From DATEPR01 sp036491115 (GTDB taxonomy: Bacteria; Actinomycetota; Actinomycetes; Mycobacteriales; Pseudonocardiaceae): a stretch of DNA of 64,000 nt. Positions 31,811 to 40,831 of this stretch are shown here, one piece after another. The first letter of the stretch is position 1. Each line of letters begins with the position of its first letter. Under the pieces are notes generated by a model that was not told where the DNA came from, did no database searches, and saw only the letters and a program-made list of their open reading frames with translations. The translations under genes and the position numbers were made by a program. The stretch lies in the NCBI GenBank assembly GCA_036491115.1, contig DASXCQ010000030.1, positions 40,609-104,608 of the forward strand. The letters are read 5' to 3'.

Positions 31811-31826
31811 GTTAGGCATGCCTAAC
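31811..31826. promoter_or_regulatory. 16-bp perfect palindrome of unknown regulator before nuoA
   Basis: GTTAGGCATGCCTAAC reads the same on both strands. The TTAGG/CCTAA halves resemble those of DtxR/IdeR iron boxes, but these are separated by nine bases in iron boxes and by four here, so it is not a standard one. Confidence 0.55.
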
Positions 31827-31910
31827 CACCGGGAGTGTGACGCATACCCCGTATGGTGCGGGCCGCGGTGATAGCACGATCGCCGCTGGTGAGGAAAGGA
31901 CGGCGCAGGG

Positions 31911-32276
31911 GTGCTCCAGGCTTACCTCCCTCTGGTTCTGCTCTTCGCGTTGGCGGGAGCATTCGCGATCTTCTCGGTGACCATCGCGCCGCTCGTCGGA
32001 CCACGCCGCTACAACAAGGCGAAGCTCGACGCCTACGAGTGCGGCATCGAACCGTCGCCGCAGCCGATCGTCGGCAGCGGCCGGATGCCCGTGGCGTACT
32101 ACCTGACCGCGATGCTGTTCATCCTGTTCGACATCGAAATGGTCTTCCTCTACCCGTTCGCCGTGACGTCCGACGCGCTGGGCATGTTCGGGCTGGTGGA
32201 GATCGTCCTGTTCATCCTGACGCTCGGCTTCGCGTTCGCGTACGTGTGGCGCCGCGGCGGGCTGGACTGGAACTAA
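31911..32276 (+). CDS. nuoA: NADH-quinone oxidoreductase subunit A
   Basis: Membrane subunit of Complex I. 121 residues with three helices (PLVLLFALAGAFAIFSVTIA, then YYLTAMLFILFDIEMVFLYP and MFGLVEIVLFILTLGFAFAY). The conserved loop YNKAKLDAYECGIEPSPQP with the NuoA cysteine and the IEMVFLYPF acidic motif are present. GTG 31911 starts the operon. First of fourteen nuo genes in the standard A-to-N order; expression is probably controlled by the Rex operators 110-160 bp upstream. Confidence 0.96.
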   Translation: MLQAYLPLVLLFALAGAFAIFSVTIAPLVGPRRYNKAKLDAYECGIEPSPQPIVGSGRMPVAYYLTAMLFILFDIEMVFLYPFAVTSDALGMFGLVEIVLFILTLGFAFAYVWRRGGLDWN

Positions 32277-32289
32277 AGGGGCGAAGACG

Positions 32290-32841
32290 ATGGGTCTCGA
32301 GGAGAAGCTCCCGAACGGCATTCTGCTGGCCAGCGTCGAGAAGCTGGTCAACTGGACGCGTAAATCGTCGCTGTGGCCGGCGACGTTCGGCCTCGCGTGC
32401 TGCGCGATCGAGATGATGACCACCGGCGGGCCGCGCTACGACCTGGCCCGGTTCGGCATGGAGGTGTTCCGCGCGTCGCCCCGGCAGGCCGACCTGATGA
32501 TCGTCGCCGGGCGGGTGAGCCAGAAGATGGCTCCCGTGCTGCGGCAGATCTACGACCAGATGCCCGAGCCGCGCTGGGTGCTGGCGATGGGGGTCTGCGC
32601 GTCGTCCGGCGGGATGTTCAACAACTACGCGGTGGTCCAGGGTGTCGACCACATCGTGCCGGTGGACATGTACCTGCCCGGCTGCCCGCCGCGCCCGGAG
32701 ATGCTGATCGACGCGATCCTCAAGATCCACGCCAAGATCACCGACGAGCCGCTCGGCCCCACGCGGGCAGCGCTGCGCGCGGAGAGCGGCGAGCGGACGC
32801 CGATGATCCCCAGCTCGGTCAAGTACGCGAAGAAGAAGTGA
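32290..32841 (+). CDS. nuoB: NADH-quinone oxidoreductase subunit B
   Basis: Carries the N2 [4Fe-4S] cluster next to the quinone site. 183 residues. The tandem cysteines are in FGLACCAIEMM; further ligands are in VLAMGVCASSGGMFNNYA and YLPGCPPRPEMLIDAI. The N-terminal amphipathic part LPNGILLASVEKLVNWTRKS is typical. The stop overlaps the nuoC start at 32838. Cytoplasmic-side hydrophilic arm. Confidence 0.97.
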   Translation: MGLEEKLPNGILLASVEKLVNWTRKSSLWPATFGLACCAIEMMTTGGPRYDLARFGMEVFRASPRQADLMIVAGRVSQKMAPVLRQIYDQMPEPRWVLAMGVCASSGGMFNNYAVVQGVDHIVPVDMYLPGCPPRPEMLIDAILKIHAKITDEPLGPTRAALRAESGERTPMIPSSVKYAKKK

Positions 32842-33626
32842 GTTCGGTGACCGACGACAACGAGAGCCTTCCCCAGCCCGGCACGGCGTTCTCCAGCGCC
32901 GAGCACGGCGAGCCGGACATCGTGCCCGGCAACGACGGACAGGCCCGGCCCGCGGACCACCACACGCCGCTGGTCGCGGGTCGGGCCCGGCGCGGCATGT
33001 TCGGCGTCAACGACGCCGGTGACACCAGCGGTTTCGGTGGCCTGCGGCTGCCCGCCTACCTCCCGGCGCCGGCCGAGCGGCCCTACGGCGGCTGGTTCGA
33101 CGAGTTCGTCGACGCCCTGGGCGATGCGATGAACGAGCGGGGGATCCCGGCGACCGCGATCGAGCAGATCACCGTGGACCGCGGCGAGATCACCCTGTAC
33201 GTCCAGCGCGAGCACCTGGTCGGCATCTGCCAGGCCATGCGGGACGACGGCGCGCTGCGCTTCGAGCTGTGCAGCTCGGTGTCCGGTGTGGACTACGGCG
33301 AGGACGTCGAGCAGCGCCTGCACTCGACCTACCACCTCACGTCGATGACCTACCGCCGCCGTGTCCGGCTGGAGGTCGCGGTCGGCGTCGAGGACCCGCA
33401 CGTCCCGTCGGTGGTCGGCGTCTACCCCACCGCCGACTGGCAGGAGCGGGAGACCTGGGACATGTACGGCATCGTCTACGACGGACACCCGGCGCTGACC
33501 CGCATCCTCATGCCGGACGACTGGGACGGTCACCCCCAACGCAAGGACTACCCGCTCGGCGGGATTCCGGTGGAGTACAAGGGCGCGGAGATCCCGCCCC
33601 CGGACCAGCGGAGGGCCTACTCATGA
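32838..33626 (+). CDS. nuoC: NADH-quinone oxidoreductase subunit C
   Basis: 262 residues from the GTG at 32838 that overlaps the nuoB stop; a GTG at 32847 is equally possible. A disordered N-terminal extension of about 75 residues (acidic, Gly/Asp-rich), usual in actinobacteria, precedes the fold. The conserved core is LRFELCSSVSGVDYGEDVEQ, the YHLTSMTYRRRVRLEVAV strand, then ERETWDMYGIVYDGHPAL and RILMPDDWDGHPQRKDYPLG. It is separate from NuoD, unlike in enterobacteria. Overlaps nuoD by 4 nt. Confidence 0.96.
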   Translation: MSSVTDDNESLPQPGTAFSSAEHGEPDIVPGNDGQARPADHHTPLVAGRARRGMFGVNDAGDTSGFGGLRLPAYLPAPAERPYGGWFDEFVDALGDAMNERGIPATAIEQITVDRGEITLYVQREHLVGICQAMRDDGALRFELCSSVSGVDYGEDVEQRLHSTYHLTSMTYRRRVRLEVAVGVEDPHVPSVVGVYPTADWQERETWDMYGIVYDGHPALTRILMPDDWDGHPQRKDYPLGGIPVEYKGAEIPPPDQRRAYS

Positions 33627-34954
33627 CGAGCAACGAGTCCGAGTCCGAGGCGGACTACGCCGACCAGCGCCAGACCACCGAGGGCCCCATCTACACCGTC
33701 ACCGGCGGCGACTGGGATGACCTCGTCGACGAGGTCGGCAAGGACGAGCGCATCGTCATCAACCTCGGCCCGCAGCACCCGTCGACGCACGGCGTGCTGC
33801 GGCTGGTGCTGGAGCTCGAGGGCGAGTCGGTCATCCAGGCGCGGTCGGTGATCGGCTACCTGCACACCGGGATCGAGAAGAACTGCGAGTACCGCAACTG
33901 GACCCAGGGCGTCACGTTCGTGACGCGCATGGACTACCTGGCGCCGCTGTTCAACGAGACCGCGTACTGCATGGGCGTGGAGAAGCTGCTGGGCATCGAG
34001 GTGCCCCGGCGGGCCCAGGTGATCCGGGTGCTGCTGATGGAGCTCAACCGGATCAGCTCGCACCTGGTGGCGCTGGCCACCGGCGGCATGGAGCTGGGCG
34101 CGCTGACCGGCATGACCAACGGCTTCCGTGAGCGCGAGGAAGTCCTGCACCTGCTGGAGTACCTGACCGGCCTGCGGATGAACCACGCGTTCGTCCGGCC
34201 CGGCGGTATCGCCCAGGACCTGCCCGACGACGTGCAGACCAAGGTTGCCGACTTCGTCAAGGTGATGGACTCCCGGCTGCCCGGCTACGACAAGCTGCTC
34301 ACCGGCCAGCCGATCTGGCGCAACCGCATGGCAGGCGTCGGCGTGCTGCCGCTGGACGCCTGCATCGCGCTCGGCGCCACCGGGCCGATCCTGCGGGCCG
34401 CCGGCATCGCCTGGGACCTGCGCAAGATCGAGCCGTACCTGGGTTACGAGGAGTACACGTTCGACGTGCCGACGTCGACCGACGCCGACTCCTTCGCCCG
34501 CTACCTGTTGCGGCTGGAGGAGATCCACCAGTCGCTGGGGATCGTCAAGCAGGCCATGAAGAAGCTGGAGCCGGGCCCGGTCATGGTGGAGGACGCCAAG
34601 ATCGCCTGGCCGGCGCAGCTGACCATCGGCGCGGACGGCATGGGCAACTCGCTGGCGCACGTCCGTAAGATCATGGGCCAGTCCATGGAGTCGCTGATCC
34701 ACCACTTCAAGCTGGTGACCGAGGGCTTCAGGGTGCCTGCGGGCCAGGTGTACGTGCCGGTCGAGTCGCCCCGCGGCGAACTGGGCTACCACATGGTGTC
34801 CGACGGCGGTACCAGGCCGGTGCGGGTGCACGTCCGCGAGCCCAGTTTCATCAACCTGCAGACAATGCCCGCGATGTGCGAGGGCGGCATGGTGGCCGAC
34901 GTGATCGCCTCCGTGGCGTCCATCGACCCGGTGATGGGTGGGGTGGATCGGTGA
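33623..34954 (+). CDS. nuoD: NADH-quinone oxidoreductase subunit D
   Basis: 443 residues from ATG 33623. The quinone-site subunit: LGPQHPSTHGVLRLVLELEG with the His and Tyr region, YLHTGIEKNCEYRNWTQG, DYLAPLFNETAYCMGVEKLL, an EYLTGLRMNHAFVRPGG segment and the C-terminal ESPRGELGYHMVSDG...REPSFINLQTMP signature. N-terminus is longer by about 40 acidic residues than in E. coli. The next gene overlaps as GTGA. Confidence 0.97.
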   Translation: MTSNESESEADYADQRQTTEGPIYTVTGGDWDDLVDEVGKDERIVINLGPQHPSTHGVLRLVLELEGESVIQARSVIGYLHTGIEKNCEYRNWTQGVTFVTRMDYLAPLFNETAYCMGVEKLLGIEVPRRAQVIRVLLMELNRISSHLVALATGGMELGALTGMTNGFREREEVLHLLEYLTGLRMNHAFVRPGGIAQDLPDDVQTKVADFVKVMDSRLPGYDKLLTGQPIWRNRMAGVGVLPLDACIALGATGPILRAAGIAWDLRKIEPYLGYEEYTFDVPTSTDADSFARYLLRLEEIHQSLGIVKQAMKKLEPGPVMVEDAKIAWPAQLTIGADGMGNSLAHVRKIMGQSMESLIHHFKLVTEGFRVPAGQVYVPVESPRGELGYHMVSDGGTRPVRVHVREPSFINLQTMPAMCEGGMVADVIASVASIDPVMGGVDR

Positions 34955-35679
34955 CAGAGGAGCTCTACGGGCCGGCCACGGTGGCCGAGGCGCGGGAGAT
35001 CATGGCGCGGTACCCGGTGCCGCGCTCCGCGCTGCTGCCGATGCTGCACCTGGTGCAGTCCAAGCAGGGCCACGTCAGCCAGGCCGGCATCGAGTTCTGC
35101 GCCGCGCAGCTCGACCTGACCACCGCCGAGGTGGACGGGGTGGTCACCTTCTACACGATGTACAAGCGCACGCCCTGCGGTGAGCACCTGGTGAGCGTCT
35201 GCACCAACACGATGTGCGCGATGCTCGGCGGTGACGCGATCTACGCGAAGCTGCGCGAGTTCCTCGGCAGCGACACCGACCACGGCGTGCACGGCAACGA
35301 GGAGACGTTCGGCGAGCCGGGTAGCACCGGCTCGATCACGTTGGAGCACGCGGAGTGCCTGGCGGCCTGCGATCTCGCGCCGGTGGTCCAGGTGAACTAC
35401 GAGTTCTACGACAACCAGACCGTCGACTCCGCCACCGCACTGGTGGACCGGCTGCGCCAGGGCGAGCGCCCGGACCCGGACCGGGGTGCGCCGCTGGTGA
35501 ACTTCCGTTCCGTGGAGCGGGAACTGGCCGGTTTCTTCGACGACCTGGACACCAACGTGGACGGGCCGTCGGCGGCTGCCGAGACGTTGCGCGGCGCCGC
35601 GATCGCCAACGACCGCGGCTGGACCGCGCCGGTCATGCCGGACGACGTGCCGCTGCCGGTCGTGGAAGAAGCGAAGTGA
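34951..35679 (+). CDS. nuoE: NADH-quinone oxidoreductase subunit E
   Basis: 242 residues, starting GTG 34951. Thioredoxin-like fold holding the N1a [2Fe-2S] cluster: ligands are in KRTPCGEHLVSVCTNTMC and in the later HAECLAACDLAPVV. The core fits the usual ~165 residues; the last ~75 residues (from about VNFRSVERELAG on) are an actinobacterial extension with a low-complexity Asp/Ala-rich part. Overlap with nuoD by 4 nt and 10 nt gap to nuoF. Confidence 0.95.
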   Translation: MTEELYGPATVAEAREIMARYPVPRSALLPMLHLVQSKQGHVSQAGIEFCAAQLDLTTAEVDGVVTFYTMYKRTPCGEHLVSVCTNTMCAMLGGDAIYAKLREFLGSDTDHGVHGNEETFGEPGSTGSITLEHAECLAACDLAPVVQVNYEFYDNQTVDSATALVDRLRQGERPDPDRGAPLVNFRSVERELAGFFDDLDTNVDGPSAAAETLRGAAIANDRGWTAPVMPDDVPLPVVEEAK

Positions 35680-35689
35680 GAGGCGCGCG

Positions 35690-36994
35690 ATGACCGAACC
35701 GACGACGAGCGTCGATCCGCTCACCCCGGTGCTCACCAAGCGGTGGCTGTCGCCCAAGTCGTGGCGGCTGGACGTCTACGAGCAGCTGGAGGGCTACACG
35801 GCGCTGCGCAAGGCGCTGGCCGGCACGCCTGCCCAGCTGGTCAGCCTGCTCAAGGACTCCGGCCTGCGCGGGCGTGGCGGTGCCGGCTTCCCGACCGGCG
35901 TGAAGTGGAGCTTCATGCCGCCCAACGAGGACAAGCCGCACTACCTGGTGATCAACGCCGACGAGGGCGAACCGGGAACCTGCAAGGACATCCCGCTGAT
36001 GATGGCGGACCCGCACTCGCTGATCGAGGGCTGCGTGATCGCCTCGTACGCGATGCGGTCGCACCACTGCTTCATCTACGTGCGCGGCGAGGCGCTGCAC
36101 TGCGTCCGCCGGCTGGAGTCGGCGGTCCGCGAGGCGCGGGCGGCAGGCTACCTGGGTGCGAACATCCTCGGGTCGGGTTTCGACCTGGAGATCACCGTGC
36201 ACGCGGGTGCCGGCGCCTACATCTGCGGTGAGGAGACCGCGCTGCTGGACTCCCTGGAGGGCAGGCGCGGCCAGCCCAGGCTCAAGCCGCCGTTCCCCGC
36301 GGCCGCCGGCCTGTACGCGGCGCCCACCACGGTGAACAACGTGGAGACCATCGCCAGCGTGCCGTTCATCGTCAACGGCGGCTCGGCGTGGTTCCGCACC
36401 ATGGGTCGGGAGAAGTCGCCCGGCCCGAAGATCTTCTCTCTGTCCGGCCACGTCGAGCGGCCCGGCCAGTACGAGGCACCGATGGGCACCACGCTGCGCG
36501 AGTTGCTGGACCTGGCCGGTGGCATGAAGGACGGCGTCCCGCTGAAGTTCTGGACGCCGGGCGGGTCGTCGACCCCGCTGCTCACCGCGGAGCACCTGGA
36601 CGTCCCGCTGGACTTCGAGGGCGCGGTCGAGGCGGGCACGATCCTCGGCACCACGGCACTGATGATCTTCAACGAGACGGTGTCCGTGCCCTGGGCCGTG
36701 ATGAAGTGGACCCAGTTCTACGAGCACGAGTCGTGCGGCAAGTGCACGCCGTGCCGGGAGGGCACCTACTGGCTGGTCAAGATCCTGGAGCGGATGCTGG
36801 CCGGCGAGGGCACGCCCGCCGACATCGACACGATGCTGGACATCTGCGACAACATCTTCGGCCGCTCGTTCTGCGCGCTCGGCGACGGTGCGGTGTCGCC
36901 GATCCAGAGCGGCATCAAGTACTTCCGGGACGAGTTCCTCGCCCTGTGCGACGCGAACCGGCCCTCGACGCGCGAGCTGGCGGGAGCGCACTGA
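35690..36994 (+). CDS. nuoF: NADH-quinone oxidoreductase subunit F
   Basis: Binds NADH, FMN and the N3 [4Fe-4S] cluster. 434 residues. Features in order: the FMN/NADH loop GLRGRGGAGFPTGVKWSF, the INADEGEPGTCKD motif, the SLBB-like segment ending GGSAWFRTMG, and the cluster ligands ESCGKCTPCREG plus a later Cys in GRSFCALGDGAV. It starts ATG 35690 with GAGAGGCGCG upstream. Cytoplasmic arm of Complex I. Confidence 0.97.
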   Translation: MTEPTTSVDPLTPVLTKRWLSPKSWRLDVYEQLEGYTALRKALAGTPAQLVSLLKDSGLRGRGGAGFPTGVKWSFMPPNEDKPHYLVINADEGEPGTCKDIPLMMADPHSLIEGCVIASYAMRSHHCFIYVRGEALHCVRRLESAVREARAAGYLGANILGSGFDLEITVHAGAGAYICGEETALLDSLEGRRGQPRLKPPFPAAAGLYAAPTTVNNVETIASVPFIVNGGSAWFRTMGREKSPGPKIFSLSGHVERPGQYEAPMGTTLRELLDLAGGMKDGVPLKFWTPGGSSTPLLTAEHLDVPLDFEGAVEAGTILGTTALMIFNETVSVPWAVMKWTQFYEHESCGKCTPCREGTYWLVKILERMLAGEGTPADIDTMLDICDNIFGRSFCALGDGAVSPIQSGIKYFRDEFLALCDANRPSTRELAGAH

Positions 36995-36998
36995 CACC

Positions 36999-39500
36999 AT
37001 GACGATCGCACCCGAGCAGAAGACCGAACGCCCGGTGCCGGAAGGGCACGTGCGGCTCACCGTGGACGGCGTCGAGATCGACGCGCCCAAGGGCGAGCTG
37101 ATCATCCGGGCGGCGGAGCGGATCGGGGTGGAGATTCCCCGGTTCTGCGACCACCCGCTGCTCGACCCGGCCGCCGCCTGCCGGCAGTGCCTGGTCGAGG
37201 TCGAGATGGGCGGCCGGCCGATGCCCAAGCCGCAGCCGGCCTGCGCGGTCACCGTCGCCGACGGCATGGTGGTGCGCACCCAGCGCACGTCGGCCGTGGC
37301 GGACAAGGCCCAGCAGGGCGTGATGGAGCTGCTGCTCATCAACCACCCGCTGGACTGCCCGATCTGCGACAAGGGCGGTGAGTGCCCGCTGCAGAACCAG
37401 GCGCTGGCGCACGGCCGCGCCGACTCCCGGTTCGTGGACGCCAAGCGGACGTTCGCCAAGCCGATCCACGTCACCCCGCAGGTGCTGCTGGACCGCGAGC
37501 GCTGCGTGCTGTGCCAGCGGTGCACCCGGTTCGCCGGGGAGATCGCCGGCGACCAGTTCATCGACCTGCTCGAGCGGGGCGCCGTCCAGCAGGTCGGCAC
37601 CGCCGAGACCGCCGACCTGGGCGGTACCCGCGCCGACGGCGACCTGCCCGGCGGTAGCTACTTCTCCGGCAACGTCATCCAGATCTGCCCGGTCGGCGCG
37701 CTCACCTCGGCCGCGTACCGGTTCCGCTCCCGCCCGTTCGACCTGATCTCCACGCCGAGCGTGTGCGAGCACTGCGCGTCCGGCTGCGCCCAGCGCAACG
37801 ACTGGCGGCGCGGCCGGATCACCCGGCGACTGGCCGGCAACGAGCCCGCGGTGAACGAGGAGTGGAACTGCGACAAGGGCCGGTTCGCGTTCCAGTACGC
37901 GGCCGTCGGTGACCGCATGCTCCGCCCGATGGTGCGCGACGAGACCACCGGCGAACTGCGGGACTCCACCTGGACCGAGGCGCTGCGGATGGCGGCGGGC
38001 GGACTGACCGCGGCCCGCAACGCGCATGGCGTCGGCGTGCTGACCGGCGGCCGGCTGACCGTCGAGGACGCCTACGCTTACTCGAAGTTCGCCCGGATGG
38101 CGTTGCGCACCAACGACATCGACTTCCGCGCCCGCAACCACTCCGCCGAGGAGCTGGACTTCCTCACCGACGTCGCGCTGGGCGCCACGCCCGAGCGGGG
38201 CGGCATCACCTACGCCGACGTCGAGGCGGCACCGACCGTGCTGACCGTGGCGTTCGAGCCGGAGGAGGAGTCGCCGATCGTCTTCCTGCGGCTGCGCAAG
38301 TCGGCGCGGCACGGGAAGCTGCGGATGTTCCACCTCGGCCAGTGGGCCACCCCGTCGGTGCGCAAGACCAACGGCACACTGCTGCCGGCCGCGCCCGGCA
38401 CCGAGGCCGTCCGGCTGGGCGAACTGCCCGCCGACGTCACCGACGCGCTGGGCAGGCCGGGTTCGGTGATCCTGGTCGGCGAGCGTGCCGCCGGCATCCC
38501 GGGCCTGTTCGGCGCGGTGCGCCGGACCGCGGCGGCCACCGGCGCCCGGATCGGATGGATTCCGCGCCGGGCGGGCGAACGCGGCGCGCTGGCCGCTGGT
38601 GCCGCGCCGACGCTGCTGCCCGGTGGTCGCCTGGTCACCGACGGTGTCGCCCGGGGCGAGTTGGAGCGGGCCTGGGGTTTGGCCACCGGCGCGCTGCCGG
38701 CCCAGCCGGGCCGCGACACCACCGGCATCCTCACCGCCGCCGCATCCTCCGGCCTGTCCGCCCTGGTGGTGGCCGGCGTCGACCCGGACGACCTGCCCGA
38801 CCCCACGCTGGCCATGACCGCACTGTCCACAGCGGACTTCGTGGTGAGCCTGGAACTGCGGGCCAGCGAGGTCACCCGCAGGGCGCACGTGGTGCTGCCG
38901 GTCGCACCGGTCACCGAGCGCTCCGGCACCTACCTCAACTGGGAGGGCAGGGCCCGCTCGTTCGCCCCCACCCTGGAGGCCACCGGCGCCCTGCCGGAGT
39001 GCCGGATCCTGGACACGCTGGCCGTCGAGATGGACGTCGACCTGTTCACCCAGACCGTCGCGGCCTCCCGCGCCGAACTGGACCGGATCGCCGACGGCTA
39101 CGACCGTCTGGCCACCATCGCGCCGAGCAGGGCGGAGATCGCCCCGGTCGCGCCTGCCGCCGCCGGTGCCGGCCAGGCGCTGCTGGCCACCTGGCGCCAA
39201 CTTCTGGACAACGGCTCCATGCAGGACGGCGAACCGCACCTGGCGGCCACCGCCAAGGCACCGGTCGCGATGCTGAACGCGGACACCGCGGCCCGGCTCG
39301 GCGTCCGGTTCGGCGAACTGGTCACGGTGACCGGCGAGCACGACTCGGTGGCGCTGCCGGCGGTCGAGGCCGAGCTGCCGCCGGACACGGTGTGGCTGCC
39401 GGCGAACTCGGGACCGTCGACCGTGCACCGGCTGGGTGCCCGGCACGGTGATCTGGTGGGTGTGCGTGCCGGCGGCGCCGGTACGGAGAGGGAGGCGTGA
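36999..39500 (+). CDS. nuoG: NADH-quinone oxidoreductase subunit G
   Basis: 833 residues from ATG 36999, with four or five iron-sulfur clusters: N1b [2Fe-2S] (PRFCDHP, then ACRQCLVEVEMG), N5 with a His ligand (INHPLDCPICDKGGECPLQ), N4 (ERCVLCQRCTRFAGE and ICPVGALTS) and the N7-type CEHCASGCAQ with a later Cys. The rest is the molybdopterin-oxidoreductase-like fold that binds no molybdenum in Complex I. The N7 cluster set is kept, as in Thermus and E. coli. It overlaps nuoH by 4 nt. Confidence 0.96.
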   Translation: MTIAPEQKTERPVPEGHVRLTVDGVEIDAPKGELIIRAAERIGVEIPRFCDHPLLDPAAACRQCLVEVEMGGRPMPKPQPACAVTVADGMVVRTQRTSAVADKAQQGVMELLLINHPLDCPICDKGGECPLQNQALAHGRADSRFVDAKRTFAKPIHVTPQVLLDRERCVLCQRCTRFAGEIAGDQFIDLLERGAVQQVGTAETADLGGTRADGDLPGGSYFSGNVIQICPVGALTSAAYRFRSRPFDLISTPSVCEHCASGCAQRNDWRRGRITRRLAGNEPAVNEEWNCDKGRFAFQYAAVGDRMLRPMVRDETTGELRDSTWTEALRMAAGGLTAARNAHGVGVLTGGRLTVEDAYAYSKFARMALRTNDIDFRARNHSAEELDFLTDVALGATPERGGITYADVEAAPTVLTVAFEPEEESPIVFLRLRKSARHGKLRMFHLGQWATPSVRKTNGTLLPAAPGTEAVRLGELPADVTDALGRPGSVILVGERAAGIPGLFGAVRRTAAATGARIGWIPRRAGERGALAAGAAPTLLPGGRLVTDGVARGELERAWGLATGALPAQPGRDTTGILTAAASSGLSALVVAGVDPDDLPDPTLAMTALSTADFVVSLELRASEVTRRAHVVLPVAPVTERSGTYLNWEGRARSFAPTLEATGALPECRILDTLAVEMDVDLFTQTVAASRAELDRIADGYDRLATIAPSRAEIAPVAPAAAGAGQALLATWRQLLDNGSMQDGEPHLAATAKAPVAMLNADTAARLGVRFGELVTVTGEHDSVALPAVEAELPPDTVWLPANSGPSTVHRLGARHGDLVGVRAGGAGTEREA

Positions 39501-40831
39501 TGCACGTCCCGTTCCACCTCTACACGAACGGGGACACCGCCAAGCTGCTGGCGCAGGACCCGGCCTGGCTGGTGCTGATCAAGGTCGTCATCCTGTTCGC
39601 GTTCGGCGTGGTCATGACCCTGTTCATGATCAACTGGGAGCGCAAGGTCGTCGGCCGGATGCAGCACCGTCCCGGCCCGAACCGGGTCGGCCCGAACGGT
39701 TGGCTCCAGTCGCTGGCCGACGGCCTGAAACTGGCCTTCAAGGAGGACATCCGGCCGGTCCTGGCGGACAAGTGGGTGTACTTCATCGCCCCCGTCGTCT
39801 CCACGATCCCGGCGTTCCTGGCCTTCTCGGTCATCCCGTTCGGCCCGCCGGTGTCGATGTTCGGCCACCAGACCGCGATCCAGCTCACCGACCTGCCGGT
39901 CGGCATCCTGGTGGTGCTGGCCTGCTCGTCCCTGGGCGTCTACGGCATCGTGCTGTCCGGCTGGTCGTCCGGCTCGCCCTACCCGCTGCTCGGTTCGCTG
40001 CGCTCGGCCGCCCAGGTGATCTCCTACGAGATCGCGATGGGTCTGGCCATCGTCGCGGTGCTGATCCAGGCGCACTCGCTGTCCACCGCGGACATCGTCA
40101 ACGCGCAGGCCGGCGGCTGGTACGTGTGGCTGCTGCTGCCCAGCTTCCTGATCTACCTGATCTCCATGGTCGGCGAGACCAACCGGGCCCCGTTCGACCT
40201 GCCGGAGGCCGAGTCCGAACTGGTCGGCGGCTTCCACACCGAGTACACGTCGCTGAAGTTCGCGCTGTTCTTCCTTGCCGAGTACGTGAACATGGTCGTG
40301 GTGTCCTGCGTGGCCACCACGCTGTTCCTCGGCGGCTGGCGGGCACCGTGGCCGCTGTCGCTGTGGAGCGGGGCGAACACCGGCTGGTACCCGGTGATCT
40401 GGTTCCTGATCAAGACACTGATCTTCCTGTTCATCTACATCTGGTTGCGCGGCACGCTGCCCCGCATGCGCTACGACCAGTTCATGCGGCTGGGCTGGAA
40501 GTTCCTGGTGCCGATCAGCCTGATCTGGATCGTCGCGGTGATCGCCGTGCGGGACGTCAGGGCCCGCTACGGTTTCAGCGGCCCGATCGTCCTGGTGATC
40601 CTGGGCTGCGTCGTGGTGGTCGCGCTGATCATCGCGTTCCTCGTGCCGGAGCGGCGGGTCCAGGACAAGCGCGTGCAGGTGACCGGCGGTGGCTACCCGG
40701 TGCCGCCGCTGGATCTGGTGGTGCCCAAGCCGGGCAGGCGTCGGTCGGTGCGCGGTCAGCGGACCAGGGCGGTCGCCTCGGTCTCGGCGGGCACCGCGGG
40801 AGACGAGGAGGCGGAAAATGGGGATATTTGA
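39497..40831 (+). CDS. nuoH: NADH-quinone oxidoreductase subunit H
   Basis: 444 residues, eight or more membrane helices. Forms the quinone channel: NWERKVVGRMQHRPGPNRVG, LKLAFKEDIRP, the family hallmark SMVGETNRAPFDLPEAESEL and VGGFHTEYTSLKF. An extended C-terminus of about 50 basic residues is usual in actinobacteria. GTG 39497 overlaps nuoG; the stop is 14 nt inside nuoI, the longest overlap in the operon. Alternatively the ATG at 39500 starts it. Confidence 0.97.
   Translation: MMHVPFHLYTNGDTAKLLAQDPAWLVLIKVVILFAFGVVMTLFMINWERKVVGRMQHRPGPNRVGPNGWLQSLADGLKLAFKEDIRPVLADKWVYFIAPVVSTIPAFLAFSVIPFGPPVSMFGHQTAIQLTDLPVGILVVLACSSLGVYGIVLSGWSSGSPYPLLGSLRSAAQVISYEIAMGLAIVAVLIQAHSLSTADIVNAQAGGWYVWLLLPSFLIYLISMVGETNRAPFDLPEAESELVGGFHTEYTSLKFALFFLAEYVNMVVVSCVATTLFLGGWRAPWPLSLWSGANTGWYPVIWFLIKTLIFLFIYIWLRGTLPRMRYDQFMRLGWKFLVPISLIWIVAVIAVRDVRARYGFSGPIVLVILGCVVVVALIIAFLVPERRVQDKRVQVTGGGYPVPPLDLVVPKPGRRRSVRGQRTRAVASVSAGTAGDEEAENGDI

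Larger units (their letters stand above)
31489..31910 (+). promoter_or_regulatory. nuo promoter region with two Rex operators
   Basis: This 422-bp gap holds no gene. A -10 (TAGACT, 31734-31739) precedes two ROP boxes: TTGTGAAGAAGTTCACAA (31751-31768) and TTGTGAACGTTTTCACAA (31783-31800), 32 bp apart centre to centre, the second a perfect palindrome apart from the middle. A further palindrome GTTAGGCATGCCTAAC lies at 31811-31826, and a small CATAC-CCC-GTATG inverted repeat at 31843-31855. GAGGAAAGGA (31891-31900) is the nuoA ribosome site. Binding by Rex would block the start or passage of RNA polymerase. Confidence 0.8.

Noticed and set aside
31811..31826. Canonical iron box (DtxR/IdeR site) before nuoA
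   Set aside because: Iron boxes have TTAGG and CCTAA separated by nine bases; here the gap is four. Kept only as an unknown palindrome.
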